A DNA stretch of 64,000 bases, from assembly GCF_024435355.1 (NCBI RefSeq), contig NZ_JAMJWG010000009.1:186001-250000 (forward strand), read 5' to 3'. The translations under genes were made by a program, and so were the position numbers. The notes below the pieces were generated by a model, which saw only the letters and a list, made by a program, of their open reading frames with translations, was not told where the DNA came from and did not search any database. Positions 8,749 through 16,856 of the stretch are shown here, piece after piece; within the stretch, counting starts at the first letter, position 1; each line of letters begins with the position of its first letter. Origin of the DNA: Streptomyces odontomachi. Its GTDB lineage: Bacteria; Actinomycetota; Actinomycetes; Streptomycetales; Streptomycetaceae.

Positions 8749-9249
8749 TCAGTCCCCGGCGGCGTCCGGCACCCCGCCCAGCATGCGGCGCAGCAGGTCC
8801 CGCAGGACAAGTCGTTCCTGGTGGGAGAGGCCGGCCAGGGGCTCTCGGGCGAAGTCGAGGGAGTCGCTCAGGTGCTGCGCGATCCGGGCACCCTCCTGGG
8901 TGGCCGCCGCCAGTTTCACCCGGCGGTCGGCCGGATCGGGGCGGCGCTCGACGAGACCCCGTGCCTCCAGGCGGTCGATGATCCCCGTCACGTTGGACGG
9001 CTCGCACTTCAGCTGGCGCGCGATGCCCCGCATGGGCAGCGGCGCCGCGGACAGCAGCGCCAGTATCCGCGCCTGCGCACCGGTCAGCGCATGGCGCGCC
9101 GCCGCCTGCTCGTACTCCTGGTAGTAGCGCGCCACCACGCTGCCGATGAGGTCGACGACCTCACGGGTGAGCGGATCGCTGCGGCCGGCGGGGGAGCGCT
9201 GCGCGGCATCCGTGGCGTGGGGGGTGTCTGCGGTGGAGCGGGAGGCCAT
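8749..9249 (-). CDS. MarR-family transcriptional regulator
   Basis: DNA-binding repressor of about 166 aa with the winged-helix core LTGAQARILALLS, MRGIARQLKCEPSNVTGIIDRLEARGLVERRPDPADRRVK, the last part being the recognition helix and wing with the typical DxRxxx motif. The ATG at 9249 has GGAGG just upstream, with short spacing. An in-frame ATG at 9267 is possible but has no ribosome site. It is divergent from an NADP-dependent oxidoreductase gene, and a perfect palindrome lies between them. It probably represses itself and that oxidoreductase in response to a small electrophile or phenolic compound, which is inference from family and context. Confidence 0.92.
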   Translation of the reverse strand: MASRSTADTPHATDAAQRSPAGRSDPLTREVVDLIGSVVARYYQEYEQAAARHALTGAQARILALLSAAPLPMRGIARQLKCEPSNVTGIIDRLEARGLVERRPDPADRRVKLAAATQEGARIAQHLSDSLDFAREPLAGLSHQERLVLRDLLRRMLGGVPDAAGD

Positions 9250-9279
9250 GCCCTCCAGGCTACCCATTTACTTGACACA

Positions 9280-9321
9280 CTGAAATATCGTTGCGCATGG
9301 TTGTTTCAGGTACTGAAACAA
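9280..9321. promoter_or_regulatory. Probable MarR operator: perfect 9-bp palindrome plus extra half-site
   Basis: TTGTTTCAG at 9301-9309 and CTGAAACAA at 9313-9321 form a perfect inverted repeat with a 3-bp spacer. A further CTGAAA half-site occurs at 9280-9285, closer to the marR start, next to a TTGACA-like element (9272-9277). The size and symmetry are typical for MarR dimers. It sits between the divergent marR and oxidoreductase genes. Confidence 0.72.
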
Positions 9322-9408
9322 TTTGCGGCGGTACGGACGCGGCACGCGGGACGCGTGCGGCGACGACAGGCGTACCGCGGCAGCGCACGATCACAGGAGG
9401 CCGACCCC

Positions 9409-10479
9409 ATGCCCGGCACCACCCCCCAGCCCGCGCAGCACCCCGGCGGCGCGCACGGCTCCACGCGGCTCCCCACCACCGGCCGCGCCTGGCACCTGGT
9501 GCGTCGCCCGCAGGGCTGGCCCGTCCCCGAGGACTTCGCGCTGCGCGAGACCCCGGTGGCGGCGCCCGCGGAAGGCCGCATCCTGGTGCGCAACCGCTAC
9601 TTCTCCGTGGACCCGTACATGCGCGGCCGGATGAACGACGTGAAGTCCTACGTCCCGCCCTTCCGGCTCGACGCACCCATGGACGGCGCTGCGGTGGGCG
9701 AGGTCGTCGCCTCGGCGGCGGACGGCTTCGCGCCCGGCGATCTCGTCGTGCACTCCCTGGGCTGGCGGGAGTACGCCGATTTCGACGCCCGGCACGCCAC
9801 CCGCGTCGACCCCGCCCTCGCCCCGCTCCCCGCCTACCTCGGTGTCCTCGGCATGCCCGGCCTCACCGCCTACGCCGGCCTGCTGGAGGTCGCGTCCTTC
9901 AAGGAGGGCGACACCGTCTTCGTCTCGGGTGCGGCCGGCGCCGTCGGCAGCGTGGCCGGGCAGCTCGCCCGCCTCAAGGGTGCCGCCCGGGTGATCGGCT
10001 CCGCGGGCTCCGACGACAAGGTGAAGCTGCTCCGCGAGGAGTACGGCTTCGACGCGGCGTTCAACTACAAGAAGGCCCCGGTCGCCGAGCAGCTCAAGGA
10101 GGCGGCGCCGGAGGGCATCGACGTCTACTTCGACAACGTGGGCGGTGACCACCTGGAGGCCGCGATCGGCCGCCTGAAACTGCACGGCCGGGTGACCCTG
10201 TGCGGCATGATCGCCCAGTACAACGAGGTCGACCCGCCCGCCGCGCCGCGCAACCTCGCCCTCGCCATCGGCAAGCGCCTCCGCCTCCAGGGCATGATCG
10301 TCATGGACCACGCCCACCTCCAGCCGCGCTTCGTCGAGGAGGTCGCCCCCTGGATCCGCTCCGGCGAGCTGAAGTACCACGAGACGGTCGTCGACGGCAT
10401 CGAGCACGGCGTCGACGCGTTCCTGGGCATGCTGCGCGGGCAGAACGTCGGGAAGATGGTCGTGAGCGTGGCCGACTGA
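9409..10479 (+). CDS. NADP-dependent oxidoreductase, MDR family (curcumin/alkenal reductase-like)
   Basis: A 356-aa zinc-free medium-chain reductase. Visible motifs are the N-terminal VDPYMRGRM, the MPGLTAYAGL segment and the nucleotide-binding glycine run VSGAAGAVGSVAGQLARLKG, followed by FDNVGGDHLEAAI, all typical of the leukotriene B4 12-hydroxydehydrogenase/CurA branch that reduces alpha,beta-unsaturated carbonyls with NADPH. ATG 9409 has a consensus AGGAGG at 9395-9400 with 8-nt spacing. An upstream in-frame extension runs through the operator region and is rejected. Control by the divergent MarR protein is likely. Confidence 0.93.
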   Translation: MPGTTPQPAQHPGGAHGSTRLPTTGRAWHLVRRPQGWPVPEDFALRETPVAAPAEGRILVRNRYFSVDPYMRGRMNDVKSYVPPFRLDAPMDGAAVGEVVASAADGFAPGDLVVHSLGWREYADFDARHATRVDPALAPLPAYLGVLGMPGLTAYAGLLEVASFKEGDTVFVSGAAGAVGSVAGQLARLKGAARVIGSAGSDDKVKLLREEYGFDAAFNYKKAPVAEQLKEAAPEGIDVYFDNVGGDHLEAAIGRLKLHGRVTLCGMIAQYNEVDPPAAPRNLALAIGKRLRLQGMIVMDHAHLQPRFVEEVAPWIRSGELKYHETVVDGIEHGVDAFLGMLRGQNVGKMVVSVAD

Positions 10480-10565
10480 TCGCGGGCGCGGTGCGGGTGT
10501 GACAGGGGTGTGAGGGGTGCCGGCTCGGGTCCGGCCCCGTCGCACCGGCGCCTCACACCGGCGCC

Positions 10566-11729
10566 TCACACCGCCCCGGTCACCGCCCGGTGCACCGCCC
10601 GCACCAGGCGCTCGTTCTCCGGTGCGGGGCCGCCGGGGAAGGCGTGCCGGCGGCGGGTGTACGCGTAGCTGAAGCCGTCGCGCGGGTCGGCGAAGGCCTG
10701 CGAGCCGGCCGCCCCGTCATGGCCGAAGGTGCCGGCGCCCAGGTACGGGTACTGGGTGTGGCAGATCGCCTGGAAACCCAGGGCGAACGCCTGGTGGATG
10801 CCGGTCACCAGGTCCCTGCCCACGCTGTGCGCCCGGGCGACCTCGGCGAGCGTCTCCGGCTTCAGTAGCGGTGGCAGGCCGTCGACGTCGCTGCCGGCCG
10901 CCGCGTACATCCGGGCCAGGCCGCGTGCCGAGCCCACCCCGCCGCCGGACGCCTGACCCAGCGCGCGCACCTTGCGGTGGTTGGGCCACTCCACCAGGTC
11001 GGACGGCCTGTTGAAGGCGATGGAGGCCAGCGAGTGGGGGCCACGCGGGAGAGCGTCGAGCGCGGCCTGCTGGCGGGGTGTCGGCTGCATCGGCAGCGAG
11101 GTGCGGAAGCGGTGCTCGTGCTCCTCGGGGAGCCCCAGGAAGAGATCGATCTCGTACGGGGCGCGGATCCGCTCCTCGTACACCTCCGCCAGGCGCTGCC
11201 CGGTGGCACGCCGCACCACCTCGCCGACCAGCGCGCCTATCACGAGGGCGTGGTAGCCGAACGCCGCGCCGGGCTGCCAGAACGGTGGCTGGCCGGCCAA
11301 CCGGGCGGCGAGCACCGCGTCGTCGGCCAGCTCGGCGGTGCTGAACCTGCCGTCCGCGAGGCCGATCACCCCCGCCTGGTGGGACAGCAGCTGCCGCAGG
11401 GTCACGGCCGCCTTGCCCGCGGCGCCGAACTCGGGCCAGTAGTCGGCCACGGCACGGTCCGGGTCCAGCACACCGTCCTGGAGGAGCAGCGCCGTCGCCA
11501 GGAACGCGGCACCCTTGGTGGACGAGTACACCGCGAACAGCGTGTCGCCGTCGGTGTCGGGCCCCGTCCACAGGTCCACCACCCGCTCGCCGTGCACGTA
11601 CGCGGCGAGCTGCGCCGAGTGATCCGCCGGCTCGCTGGCCACGGCCGCCTCGAACTCGCCCCGCACCGCCTCGTACCCCGCCGCCACGGTGCCGTGCACC
11701 ACACCCTGCCGTCCACCCTGCTGCGCCAT
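10566..11729 (-). CDS. Serine hydrolase of the beta-lactamase/EstB family
   Basis: A 387-aa class C beta-lactamase-fold hydrolase. The nucleophile motif is SSTK (SxxK, in VYSSTKGAAFL). A tyrosine motif YHAL follows (family YxN variant, in AFGYHALVIGALVGE), and the HDGAAGSQAF stretch near the C-terminus stands for the third motif. These enzymes are usually esterases rather than lactamases. No signal peptide is visible, so it is probably cytoplasmic. ATG 11729 has GGAGGG about 9 nt upstream, and the longer frame from 11750 has no better site. It is convergent with the preceding oxidoreductase gene. Confidence 0.88.
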   Translation of the reverse strand: MAQQGGRQGVVHGTVAAGYEAVRGEFEAAVASEPADHSAQLAAYVHGERVVDLWTGPDTDGDTLFAVYSSTKGAAFLATALLLQDGVLDPDRAVADYWPEFGAAGKAAVTLRQLLSHQAGVIGLADGRFSTAELADDAVLAARLAGQPPFWQPGAAFGYHALVIGALVGEVVRRATGQRLAEVYEERIRAPYEIDLFLGLPEEHEHRFRTSLPMQPTPRQQAALDALPRGPHSLASIAFNRPSDLVEWPNHRKVRALGQASGGGVGSARGLARMYAAAGSDVDGLPPLLKPETLAEVARAHSVGRDLVTGIHQAFALGFQAICHTQYPYLGAGTFGHDGAAGSQAFADPRDGFSYAYTRRRHAFPGGPAPENERLVRAVHRAVTGAV

Positions 11730-11904
11730 CCGGACGTTCCCTCCCTGCACCCTGACACGGTCCGCAGGTCACCAACCCGGCTGGCGGCGCGGGCATTCCC
11801 CGGCGGGTGGGGCCCGGCGGTGCGTCCGGTAGGCGGTGCCGTCCGGCGGCGTCCGGTACCGGCGCGCGGTGGTGGGCGCGGACCCGCCCGGTAGGGTGCG
11901 CGGC

Positions 11905-12732
11905 ATGCGCGATCTCGGGGTGGGTTTCGGTTACCTGGTGAAGGGGCAGCGGTGGGTCGCCCGGCACGGGCGGCAGTACGGGTTCGGGCTGCTGCCCGGG
12001 CTGATCACCCTGCTGCTCTACCTGGGGCTGCTGGTGTGCCTCGCGGTGTGGGGCGACGACCTGGTCACGTGGGCCACGCCGTTCGCCGACGGCTGGCCGT
12101 CGCCCTGGCTGGGCCTCTTCCGCGGCCTGCTCACCGTCGTGCTCTTCGCGCTGGCCCTGCTGATCGCGGTGCTCACCTTCACGGCCGTCACGCTGCTGGT
12201 GGGCCAGCCCTTCTACGAGGCGCTGTCCGAGCGCGTCGACCGGTCCGTGTCGCCCGACGGCACCGCCCCGGAGTCCGGGCTTCCGCTCTGGCGCGAGCTG
12301 TGGATCTCGGCACGCGACAGCCTGCGCGTGCTGGTGCGGGCCGCCGTGTGGGGCGTCCTGCTGTTCGCGCTCGGGTTCCTGCCGGTGGTGGGGCAGACGG
12401 TGGTGCCGGTGCTCGGGTTCTTCGTGACGGGGTTCTTCCTGGTGGAGGAGCTGACCGCGGTGGCACTCCAGCGTCGCGAGGTCGAGCTGCGCGACCGGCT
12501 CACGCTGCTGCGCGCCCGCAAGTCGCTCGTCTGGGGCTTCGGCGCACCGCTGGCCGCGGCGTTCGTCGTGCCGCTGGTCGCGGTCTTCCTGATGCCCGGC
12601 GCGGTCGCGGGGGCCACGCTGATGGCACGCGAGCTGCTGGCGGAGGAGACGGTTCCGGACGGCGGTGCGCCCGAGCCCGAGGAAGCCATGCCGCGGGACG
12701 GCGTCGCTTTCAGCCGTCCACGGGAAGACTGA
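11905..12732 (+). CDS. EI24-domain integral membrane protein (CysZ-like)
   Basis: A 275-aa polytopic membrane protein with hydrophobic segments near residues 25-55, 75-105, 145-185 and 205-240 and a charged C-terminal tail. The start MRDLGVGFGYLVKGQRWV and the GxxFFVTGFFLVEE region resemble the EI24/CysZ family, whose bacterial members are linked to sulfate uptake. A transport role here is not established. ATG 11905 is chosen because the longer upstream frame is a GC artefact. The 3' end overlaps the convergent peptide deformylase gene by 23 bp. Confidence 0.82.
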   Translation: MRDLGVGFGYLVKGQRWVARHGRQYGFGLLPGLITLLLYLGLLVCLAVWGDDLVTWATPFADGWPSPWLGLFRGLLTVVLFALALLIAVLTFTAVTLLVGQPFYEALSERVDRSVSPDGTAPESGLPLWRELWISARDSLRVLVRAAVWGVLLFALGFLPVVGQTVVPVLGFFVTGFFLVEELTAVALQRREVELRDRLTLLRARKSLVWGFGAPLAAAFVVPLVAVFLMPGAVAGATLMARELLAEETVPDGGAPEPEEAMPRDGVAFSRPRED

Positions 12733-13360
12733 AGCCCAGCTCACCGGCCGCGGTGTGCGGGGTCGGCTGCGACCAGCGCTCGACCAGGGCCTCCTGCGAG
12801 GTCAGCGACCGCGGTTCCGCCCGGTCCAGGTAGAGCGTGCCGTCGAGGTGGTCGGTCTCGTGCTGGACGATCCGTGCGGGCCACCCCGCCACCTCCTCGT
12901 CCACCGGCGACCCCTGCTCGTCCAGCGCCCGTAGCCGCACCCGCGCGTACCGGGCCACGACGGCCTGCCAGCCCGGCACGCTCAGACACCCCTCGAAGAA
13001 GCCGACCCGCCGCGGGTCGGCGGACACCGGCTCGTACGACGGGTTCACCAGCACCCGGAACGGCAGCGGCACACGCCCCCGCGCGGTGCGCACCGCGTCC
13101 GGCACCTGAGCCGGATCCTCCAGCAGCGCGATCCGCAGCGGTACCCCGATCTGCGGCGCGGCCAGGCCCACACCGGGGGCGGCGTGCATGGTGTCCCGCA
13201 TCGCCGCGATCAACCGGGCCAGTTGCGCGGCGGTGAGCTGGCCGTCGTAACGCTCCGCGGGCCGACGCAGCACGGGGTCGCCCGCGGTGACGATGGGCAA
13301 CGGCAGGGGAGCGGCGAGGAGTTCCTCGACGCGGTCGGCGAGCGCCGCGGGAGTCGACAT
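12710..13360 (-). CDS. def: Peptide deformylase
   Basis: Removes the formyl group from nascent protein N-termini, using a divalent metal. All three family motifs are intact: GVGLAAPQ (residues 63-70), EGCLS (123-127, metal-ligand Cys) and QHETDH (166-171, metal-ligand histidines and catalytic Glu). At 216 aa it is longer than the E. coli enzyme, with an N-terminal extension of about 20 residues and a C-terminal tail. Streptomycetes usually carry several deformylases, so this may be an accessory copy. ATG 13360 is preferred over an upstream in-frame ATG. The tail overlaps the convergent EI24 gene. Confidence 0.95.
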   Translation of the reverse strand: MSTPAALADRVEELLAAPLPLPIVTAGDPVLRRPAERYDGQLTAAQLARLIAAMRDTMHAAPGVGLAAPQIGVPLRIALLEDPAQVPDAVRTARGRVPLPFRVLVNPSYEPVSADPRRVGFFEGCLSVPGWQAVVARYARVRLRALDEQGSPVDEEVAGWPARIVQHETDHLDGTLYLDRAEPRSLTSQEALVERWSQPTPHTAAGELGFSLPVDG

Positions 13361-13402
13361 CGGCCCAGCATGCCACGGTGCCGGCACGGACGACGGCCGA
13401 GG

Positions 13403-14467
13403 TCAGGCGTCCGCGTGCCGCGCCGGGGCCTCGGCCGCCAGCTCGAACCGGGTGCGGACCTCCAGCAGCCGGCGCAGCGTGTACAGGTCGTCGATGATGC
13501 GGTCCCGGTGGTCGTCGAGGGTGGCGTGGGCGAGGCCGACCAGCTCGTCGTCGCCGAGCGGCGTGGACCACTCGAACAGCAACGCGTGCAGCTCCTCCCC
13601 GGTCTCCGCCGGGTCCGGCGCACTGCGCAGGCCGAGCCAGGGCCGGTCCACCCACAGCCGCAGGATCGCCGTGAACGTGGCGAGGCAGTGCCGTTTGGTC
13701 GCGGCGTCCGTGTCGGCGTCCAACCGCGCCTTCAGGTCGGCGTACAGCTCGGCCATGCCGATGCCGAGCACGCGGGTGCCGGCGTAGGCCCAGCGGTCCG
13801 TGCCCGTGCCCCCGCCCTGCGCCTCCCACCAGGGGTTCCACAGCAGGTCGGTGAAGTGGCCGCGGCCGGCGGCGCCGTACCGTGCGATGCCCAGCACGAG
13901 ACCGCCGTTGCAGTCGGTCGACGCCGCGCCCTCACCCCACTCCACGAGCCGGTCGAGCCACCCGGGGTCGCCGGTCTGCACGGCCAGCACCGGCAGGAAC
14001 TCGGGGAAGAAGTTGGCGCCCCGATGCCGCTCCAGGGCGGCCGCGATCTCGCCCCGCAACCCGGTGCACGGCAGGTGCGCAAGGCCCAGGCAGGCCTGCT
14101 GCGCCTCGTCCCACGAGCCCGCGGACCCGTCAACGTGCTCCCACAGCAGCCGCTCGACGGGCTCGTGGCCCAGGCACCCCAGGGCGTGCAGCACCCCGGC
14201 CGGCATCCCGTCACGCAGACCGGCAGGCCCGACGGTCGCCGCAGCCAGCCGCCCCGCCAGGTCCTGATCGCCGTGCCGGGCGAAGACGGGCAGCAGTTCC
14301 GCACGCTCCGCGGGATCGTCCAGGAACACCGCGAGCAGCGCATCGGCGTCCGCACCGGACCCGTGGCGCACCACCGCGTCCACGCTCCTGGCCAGACTCC
14401 TCGCGGACACCGCGCCCGGCTCCCCGCCGTACGCGTCGAGCAGCCTCCTGACCGCGTACGACGTCAC
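13403..14467 (-). CDS. Hypothetical protein (alpha-helical repeat-like)
   Basis: A soluble protein of about 354 aa that I do not recognise. It is rich in predicted helices, with repeating short helical units (SGADADALLAVFLDDPAERAELLPVF..., LHALGCLGHEPVERLLW...), reminiscent of HEAT-like solenoids. It has no signal peptide, membrane segment or catalytic motif. GTG 14467 is preferred because GGAGG lies upstream, although at about 12 nt. The ATGs at 14503/14506 are alternatives without ribosome sites, and the longer frame is a shadow of the next gene. It lies 42 bp downstream of the deformylase start on the same strand. Confidence 0.72.
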   Translation of the reverse strand: MTSYAVRRLLDAYGGEPGAVSARSLARSVDAVVRHGSGADADALLAVFLDDPAERAELLPVFARHGDQDLAGRLAAATVGPAGLRDGMPAGVLHALGCLGHEPVERLLWEHVDGSAGSWDEAQQACLGLAHLPCTGLRGEIAAALERHRGANFFPEFLPVLAVQTGDPGWLDRLVEWGEGAASTDCNGGLVLGIARYGAAGRGHFTDLLWNPWWEAQGGGTGTDRWAYAGTRVLGIGMAELYADLKARLDADTDAATKRHCLATFTAILRLWVDRPWLGLRSAPDPAETGEELHALLFEWSTPLGDDELVGLAHATLDDHRDRIIDDLYTLRRLLEVRTRFELAAEAPARHADA

Positions 14468-14582
14468 GGCACCCCACCCCCTCCGGCTGGACAGCGCCGA
14501 CATCATGCCCGATGCCGGCGCCGGCGCGCCGACCGGTGTCCAGCCCTTCGGGGCCCGGGGCCCGCCGCGTGCGGGGCGACGG

Positions 14583-15560
14583 TCAGGCCGCCGTGACGGC
14601 CTCCCGCGCGGCGGCCGTGCCGGACGGCGCCCCGAACGGCGGCTCCGGCAGGGCCTCGGGCGCCAGCAGCACCGACGCGCGCCCGTCCACGCCGACCGGC
14701 ACGTCACCGTCGACGGTCACCCGGCGCAGCCTGCGCTCGTGGTCGTCGGAGTCGTCCACGCCGTAGTGCTGGGTGGCGCGGTTGTCCCAGATCGCCACGT
14801 CGCCCACCCGCCACTGCCAGCGCACCGTGTTCTCCGGGCGCTCGATGTGGGACTGGAAGAGCCCGAGCAGGGTGCGGGTGTCCCGGCCGTCCAGACCGAC
14901 GATCTTCTGCACGAAGTTGCCGAGCAGCAGCGTCCGTTCGCCCGTCTCGGGGTGGATGCGGACCACCGGGTGCTCGGTGCGGTACTTCGTCGACGTGAAG
15001 ACCTCCCGGTGGTGGCGCAGGGTCTCCGGCAGCGCCTCGGGTCGCACCGCGGCGTAGTCGTAGTCGTTGGTGTGCTCGGCCCGCAGCCCGTCGGCGAGCG
15101 CACGCAGCGGCTCGGGGAGGTTGCCGTACGCGGTCGCGGTGTTGGCCCACAGGGTGTCGCCGCCGTACGGCGGGATGACGATCGCGCGCAGGATCGAGAA
15201 GGCCGGGTAGGCCGGCACGAAGGTCACGTCGGTGTGCCACTGGTTGGCACGGCCACCGTGCTCGGAGTCGATGCCCAACGCGTAACGCCCGTCGGAGGAA
15301 GGCACGGTGGGATGCGCGACAGGCGCACCGAGCGACCGCCCGAAGGCCTCGTGGCTCTGCTCGTCGAGATGCTCCTGGCCACGGAAGAACACCACCTTGT
15401 GCGCCAGCAACGCGGCACGGACGGCGGCCACCGTCTCCGGGGCCAGATCCCCACCCAGCCGCACACCCGAGAGGACGGCACCGAGCCGCCCGCCGATCTT
15501 CTGCACGGTGAGCGGGACGGCGGGGGAGGAGGAGTCGGCGACGGGCGCGGTGAGGCTCAT
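14583..15560 (-). CDS. TauD/TfdA-family Fe(II)/2-oxoglutarate-dependent dioxygenase
   Basis: A 325-aa non-haem iron dioxygenase. The iron ligands are visible as the HxD motif in QWHTDVTF and the distal histidine in NRATQHYGV. The 2-oxoglutarate arginine lies in ERRLRRVTV, and WDNRATQH is the family signature. Relatives release sulfite or sulfate from taurine, alkyl sulfonates or alkyl sulfate esters (TauD, AtsK), which fits a sulfur-scavenging role. The substrate is not proven. ATG 15560 has AGGA a few nt upstream. A cysteine-containing short ORF about 200 bp upstream may control it. Confidence 0.92.
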   Translation of the reverse strand: MSLTAPVADSSSPAVPLTVQKIGGRLGAVLSGVRLGGDLAPETVAAVRAALLAHKVVFFRGQEHLDEQSHEAFGRSLGAPVAHPTVPSSDGRYALGIDSEHGGRANQWHTDVTFVPAYPAFSILRAIVIPPYGGDTLWANTATAYGNLPEPLRALADGLRAEHTNDYDYAAVRPEALPETLRHHREVFTSTKYRTEHPVVRIHPETGERTLLLGNFVQKIVGLDGRDTRTLLGLFQSHIERPENTVRWQWRVGDVAIWDNRATQHYGVDDSDDHERRLRRVTVDGDVPVGVDGRASVLLAPEALPEPPFGAPSGTAAAREAVTAA

Positions 15561-15765
15561 GGAGGTTCCTTTCGGGAACGGGTGGTCGGTGTGTGGCACG
15601 GGTGTGGGGCACGGGTGTGTGGCACGGCGTGTGCGCAGGGCTCGGCGGGCCCGGGCACCCGGGGGAGGCGGACGGCAGGGGAGCAGGCCTGACGGCGGGC
15701 CCGAGCCGGAAGCGAAAGGGGCGAACGGGACGGGGCGAGGAGAACGCGGGTTCGGCGGGGACCGG

Positions 15766-15855
15766 CTACGCGGTACAGCAGCCGGTACAGGCCGGCCGCG
15801 CGGGGCGCCCGGCACGGTGGCGGCGTCGCGGAGTCGTCACGGTCATCGCGGACAT
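15766..15855 (-). CDS. Possible 29-aa cysteine-containing leader peptide of the dioxygenase gene
   Basis: ATG 15855 opens a 29-codon frame that begins MSAMTV, continues with an Arg-rich middle and ends with three cysteines in a CTGCC cluster just before TAG. It precedes the TauD-type gene by about 200 bp on the same strand. Cysteine-rich upstream ORFs regulate sulfur-assimilation genes in actinobacteria by cysteine-dependent ribosome stalling, so the placement is suggestive. The ribosome site is weak (GGGA 1-2 nt from ATG, or use of the second ATG at 15846), and chance is possible in GC-rich DNA. Confidence 0.3.
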   Translation of the reverse strand: MSAMTVTTPRRRHRAGRPARPACTGCCTA

Positions 15856-15860
15856 GTCCC

Positions 15861-15878
15861 GGAGCGTCGCAACGCTCC
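15861..15878. promoter_or_regulatory. Inverted repeat GGAGCGT-N4-ACGCTCC
   Basis: A perfect 7-bp inverted repeat with a 4-base loop ends 5 bp upstream of the putative leader peptide start. On the minus strand it could be an operator or a small hairpin hiding the leader's ribosome site. Nothing identifies a binding protein. Confidence 0.35.
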
Positions 15879-16140
15879 TGATGCGCGTCAAGAAGGTGCA
15901 ACCGCCACGGAGTTTGTTCACGACGTGCGACAACCACGTCTGCGCCGTGCTGCCACGGACCCCGTTCAACAGCCGGTGCGACGGATCTGACCTGGTGTTT
16001 CTCGCGTCCTGTTCAGGGTGGTGTGGTGCTCGGCCGCGGGTGCGGCGCGGGCGCCGGGGGCGCGGCCCCGATTTCATGCTGCGGCAACATGCGCGGCGTC
16101 GACGTCCGCATGGCGGACGGGGTGTCGGGGGACTTCGATG

Positions 16141-16171
16141 GTGTGCGTGTGCGTGTGCGTGTGCTGTGTGC
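16141..16171. repeat. Short GTGTGC tandem repeat
   Basis: Four consecutive GTGTGC units (16141-16164) followed by TGTGTGC form a microsatellite in non-coding DNA, 80 bp before the first gene of the kinase cassette. It is an unusual simple repeat for this base composition and a candidate for slippage. Confidence 0.7.
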
Positions 16172-16249
16172 GGTGAGGGCGTGAACTCGGGTGCGCCGTA
16201 GCGGACATGACGGCGGTGGCGGGCCGTAGGGGCGTGCTAGCTTGCGGCT

Positions 16250-16855
16250 GTGGCCCATGTGTCCTCGAATTCAGAGCCCATAGCCTTCGACGCCGCCGGA
16301 TTCGAACGGCTCGACGCACACAGCTGGTTCGACCCGCAGACCCGCGACGTGGTCGTCTTGAGCACGCGGCAGGCCCTGCCGCGCAGCCCCCTGTGGGTGG
16401 AGGAGATCGGCACGCTGCGCCGCGAGCTCGCGCGGATGCACTCCGCCACCGGGATCCTCCTCGAAGCCGACGCCGTCGCGCTGGACGGCACCACGGCGCT
16501 GTACACGCTGGTGGCCGAATCGATCCCCAAGGCCCGCACCGGGCGCCGCTTCAGGGCCTCCTTCGTGCTCGCCAAGGCGAACCGCACCGCCGTGCTGACC
16601 GGGCAGTTCGAGGAGTGGGACATCAGTGGCGTCCGCGAGGTCACGGCCAGGGTCAAGCTGGGCACGCCCACCGCGGGGCGGAGCCCGCACCCGTACGACC
16701 CGAAGCTGGAGTACGAGCTGAGTGACGACGCCGCCTGGGACCCGCAGTTCCCCCAGCACCCGCTGACGAAGGCGCGCGCCTGGGCGCGAACGGTGCGCGA
16801 GAGCGCCGTGGTGGACGCCTCGTTCGCCGCCCTGCCGGGCTACCGGGCCGGCTGA
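16250..16855 (+). CDS. Hypothetical protein, first gene of kinase cassette
   Basis: A 201-aa soluble protein that I do not recognise. It has no signal peptide, membrane span or catalytic motif. The N-terminal half contains a mixed helix/strand region (RRELARMHSATGILLEADAV), and the C-terminal half is rich in charged and aromatic residues. The start is GTG 16250. It ends 1 bp before the GTG of the WD40 kinase gene, and three further genes follow with overlaps, so it is very likely a dedicated partner, substrate or adaptor of the two kinases. That role is inferred only from gene coupling. Confidence 0.78.
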   Translation: MAHVSSNSEPIAFDAAGFERLDAHSWFDPQTRDVVVLSTRQALPRSPLWVEEIGTLRRELARMHSATGILLEADAVALDGTTALYTLVAESIPKARTGRRFRASFVLAKANRTAVLTGQFEEWDISGVREVTARVKLGTPTAGRSPHPYDPKLEYELSDDAAWDPQFPQHPLTKARAWARTVRESAVVDASFAALPGYRAG

Positions 16856-16856
16856 C

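Larger units (their letters stand above)
15561..16249. other. Long intergenic region upstream of the dioxygenase gene
   Basis: 689 bases with no convincing protein gene larger than a short leader ORF. It holds the cysteine-containing short ORF, a 7-bp inverted repeat and a GTGTGC repeat (separate entries). Other open frames are Arg/Pro-rich GC artefacts. Confidence 0.6.
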
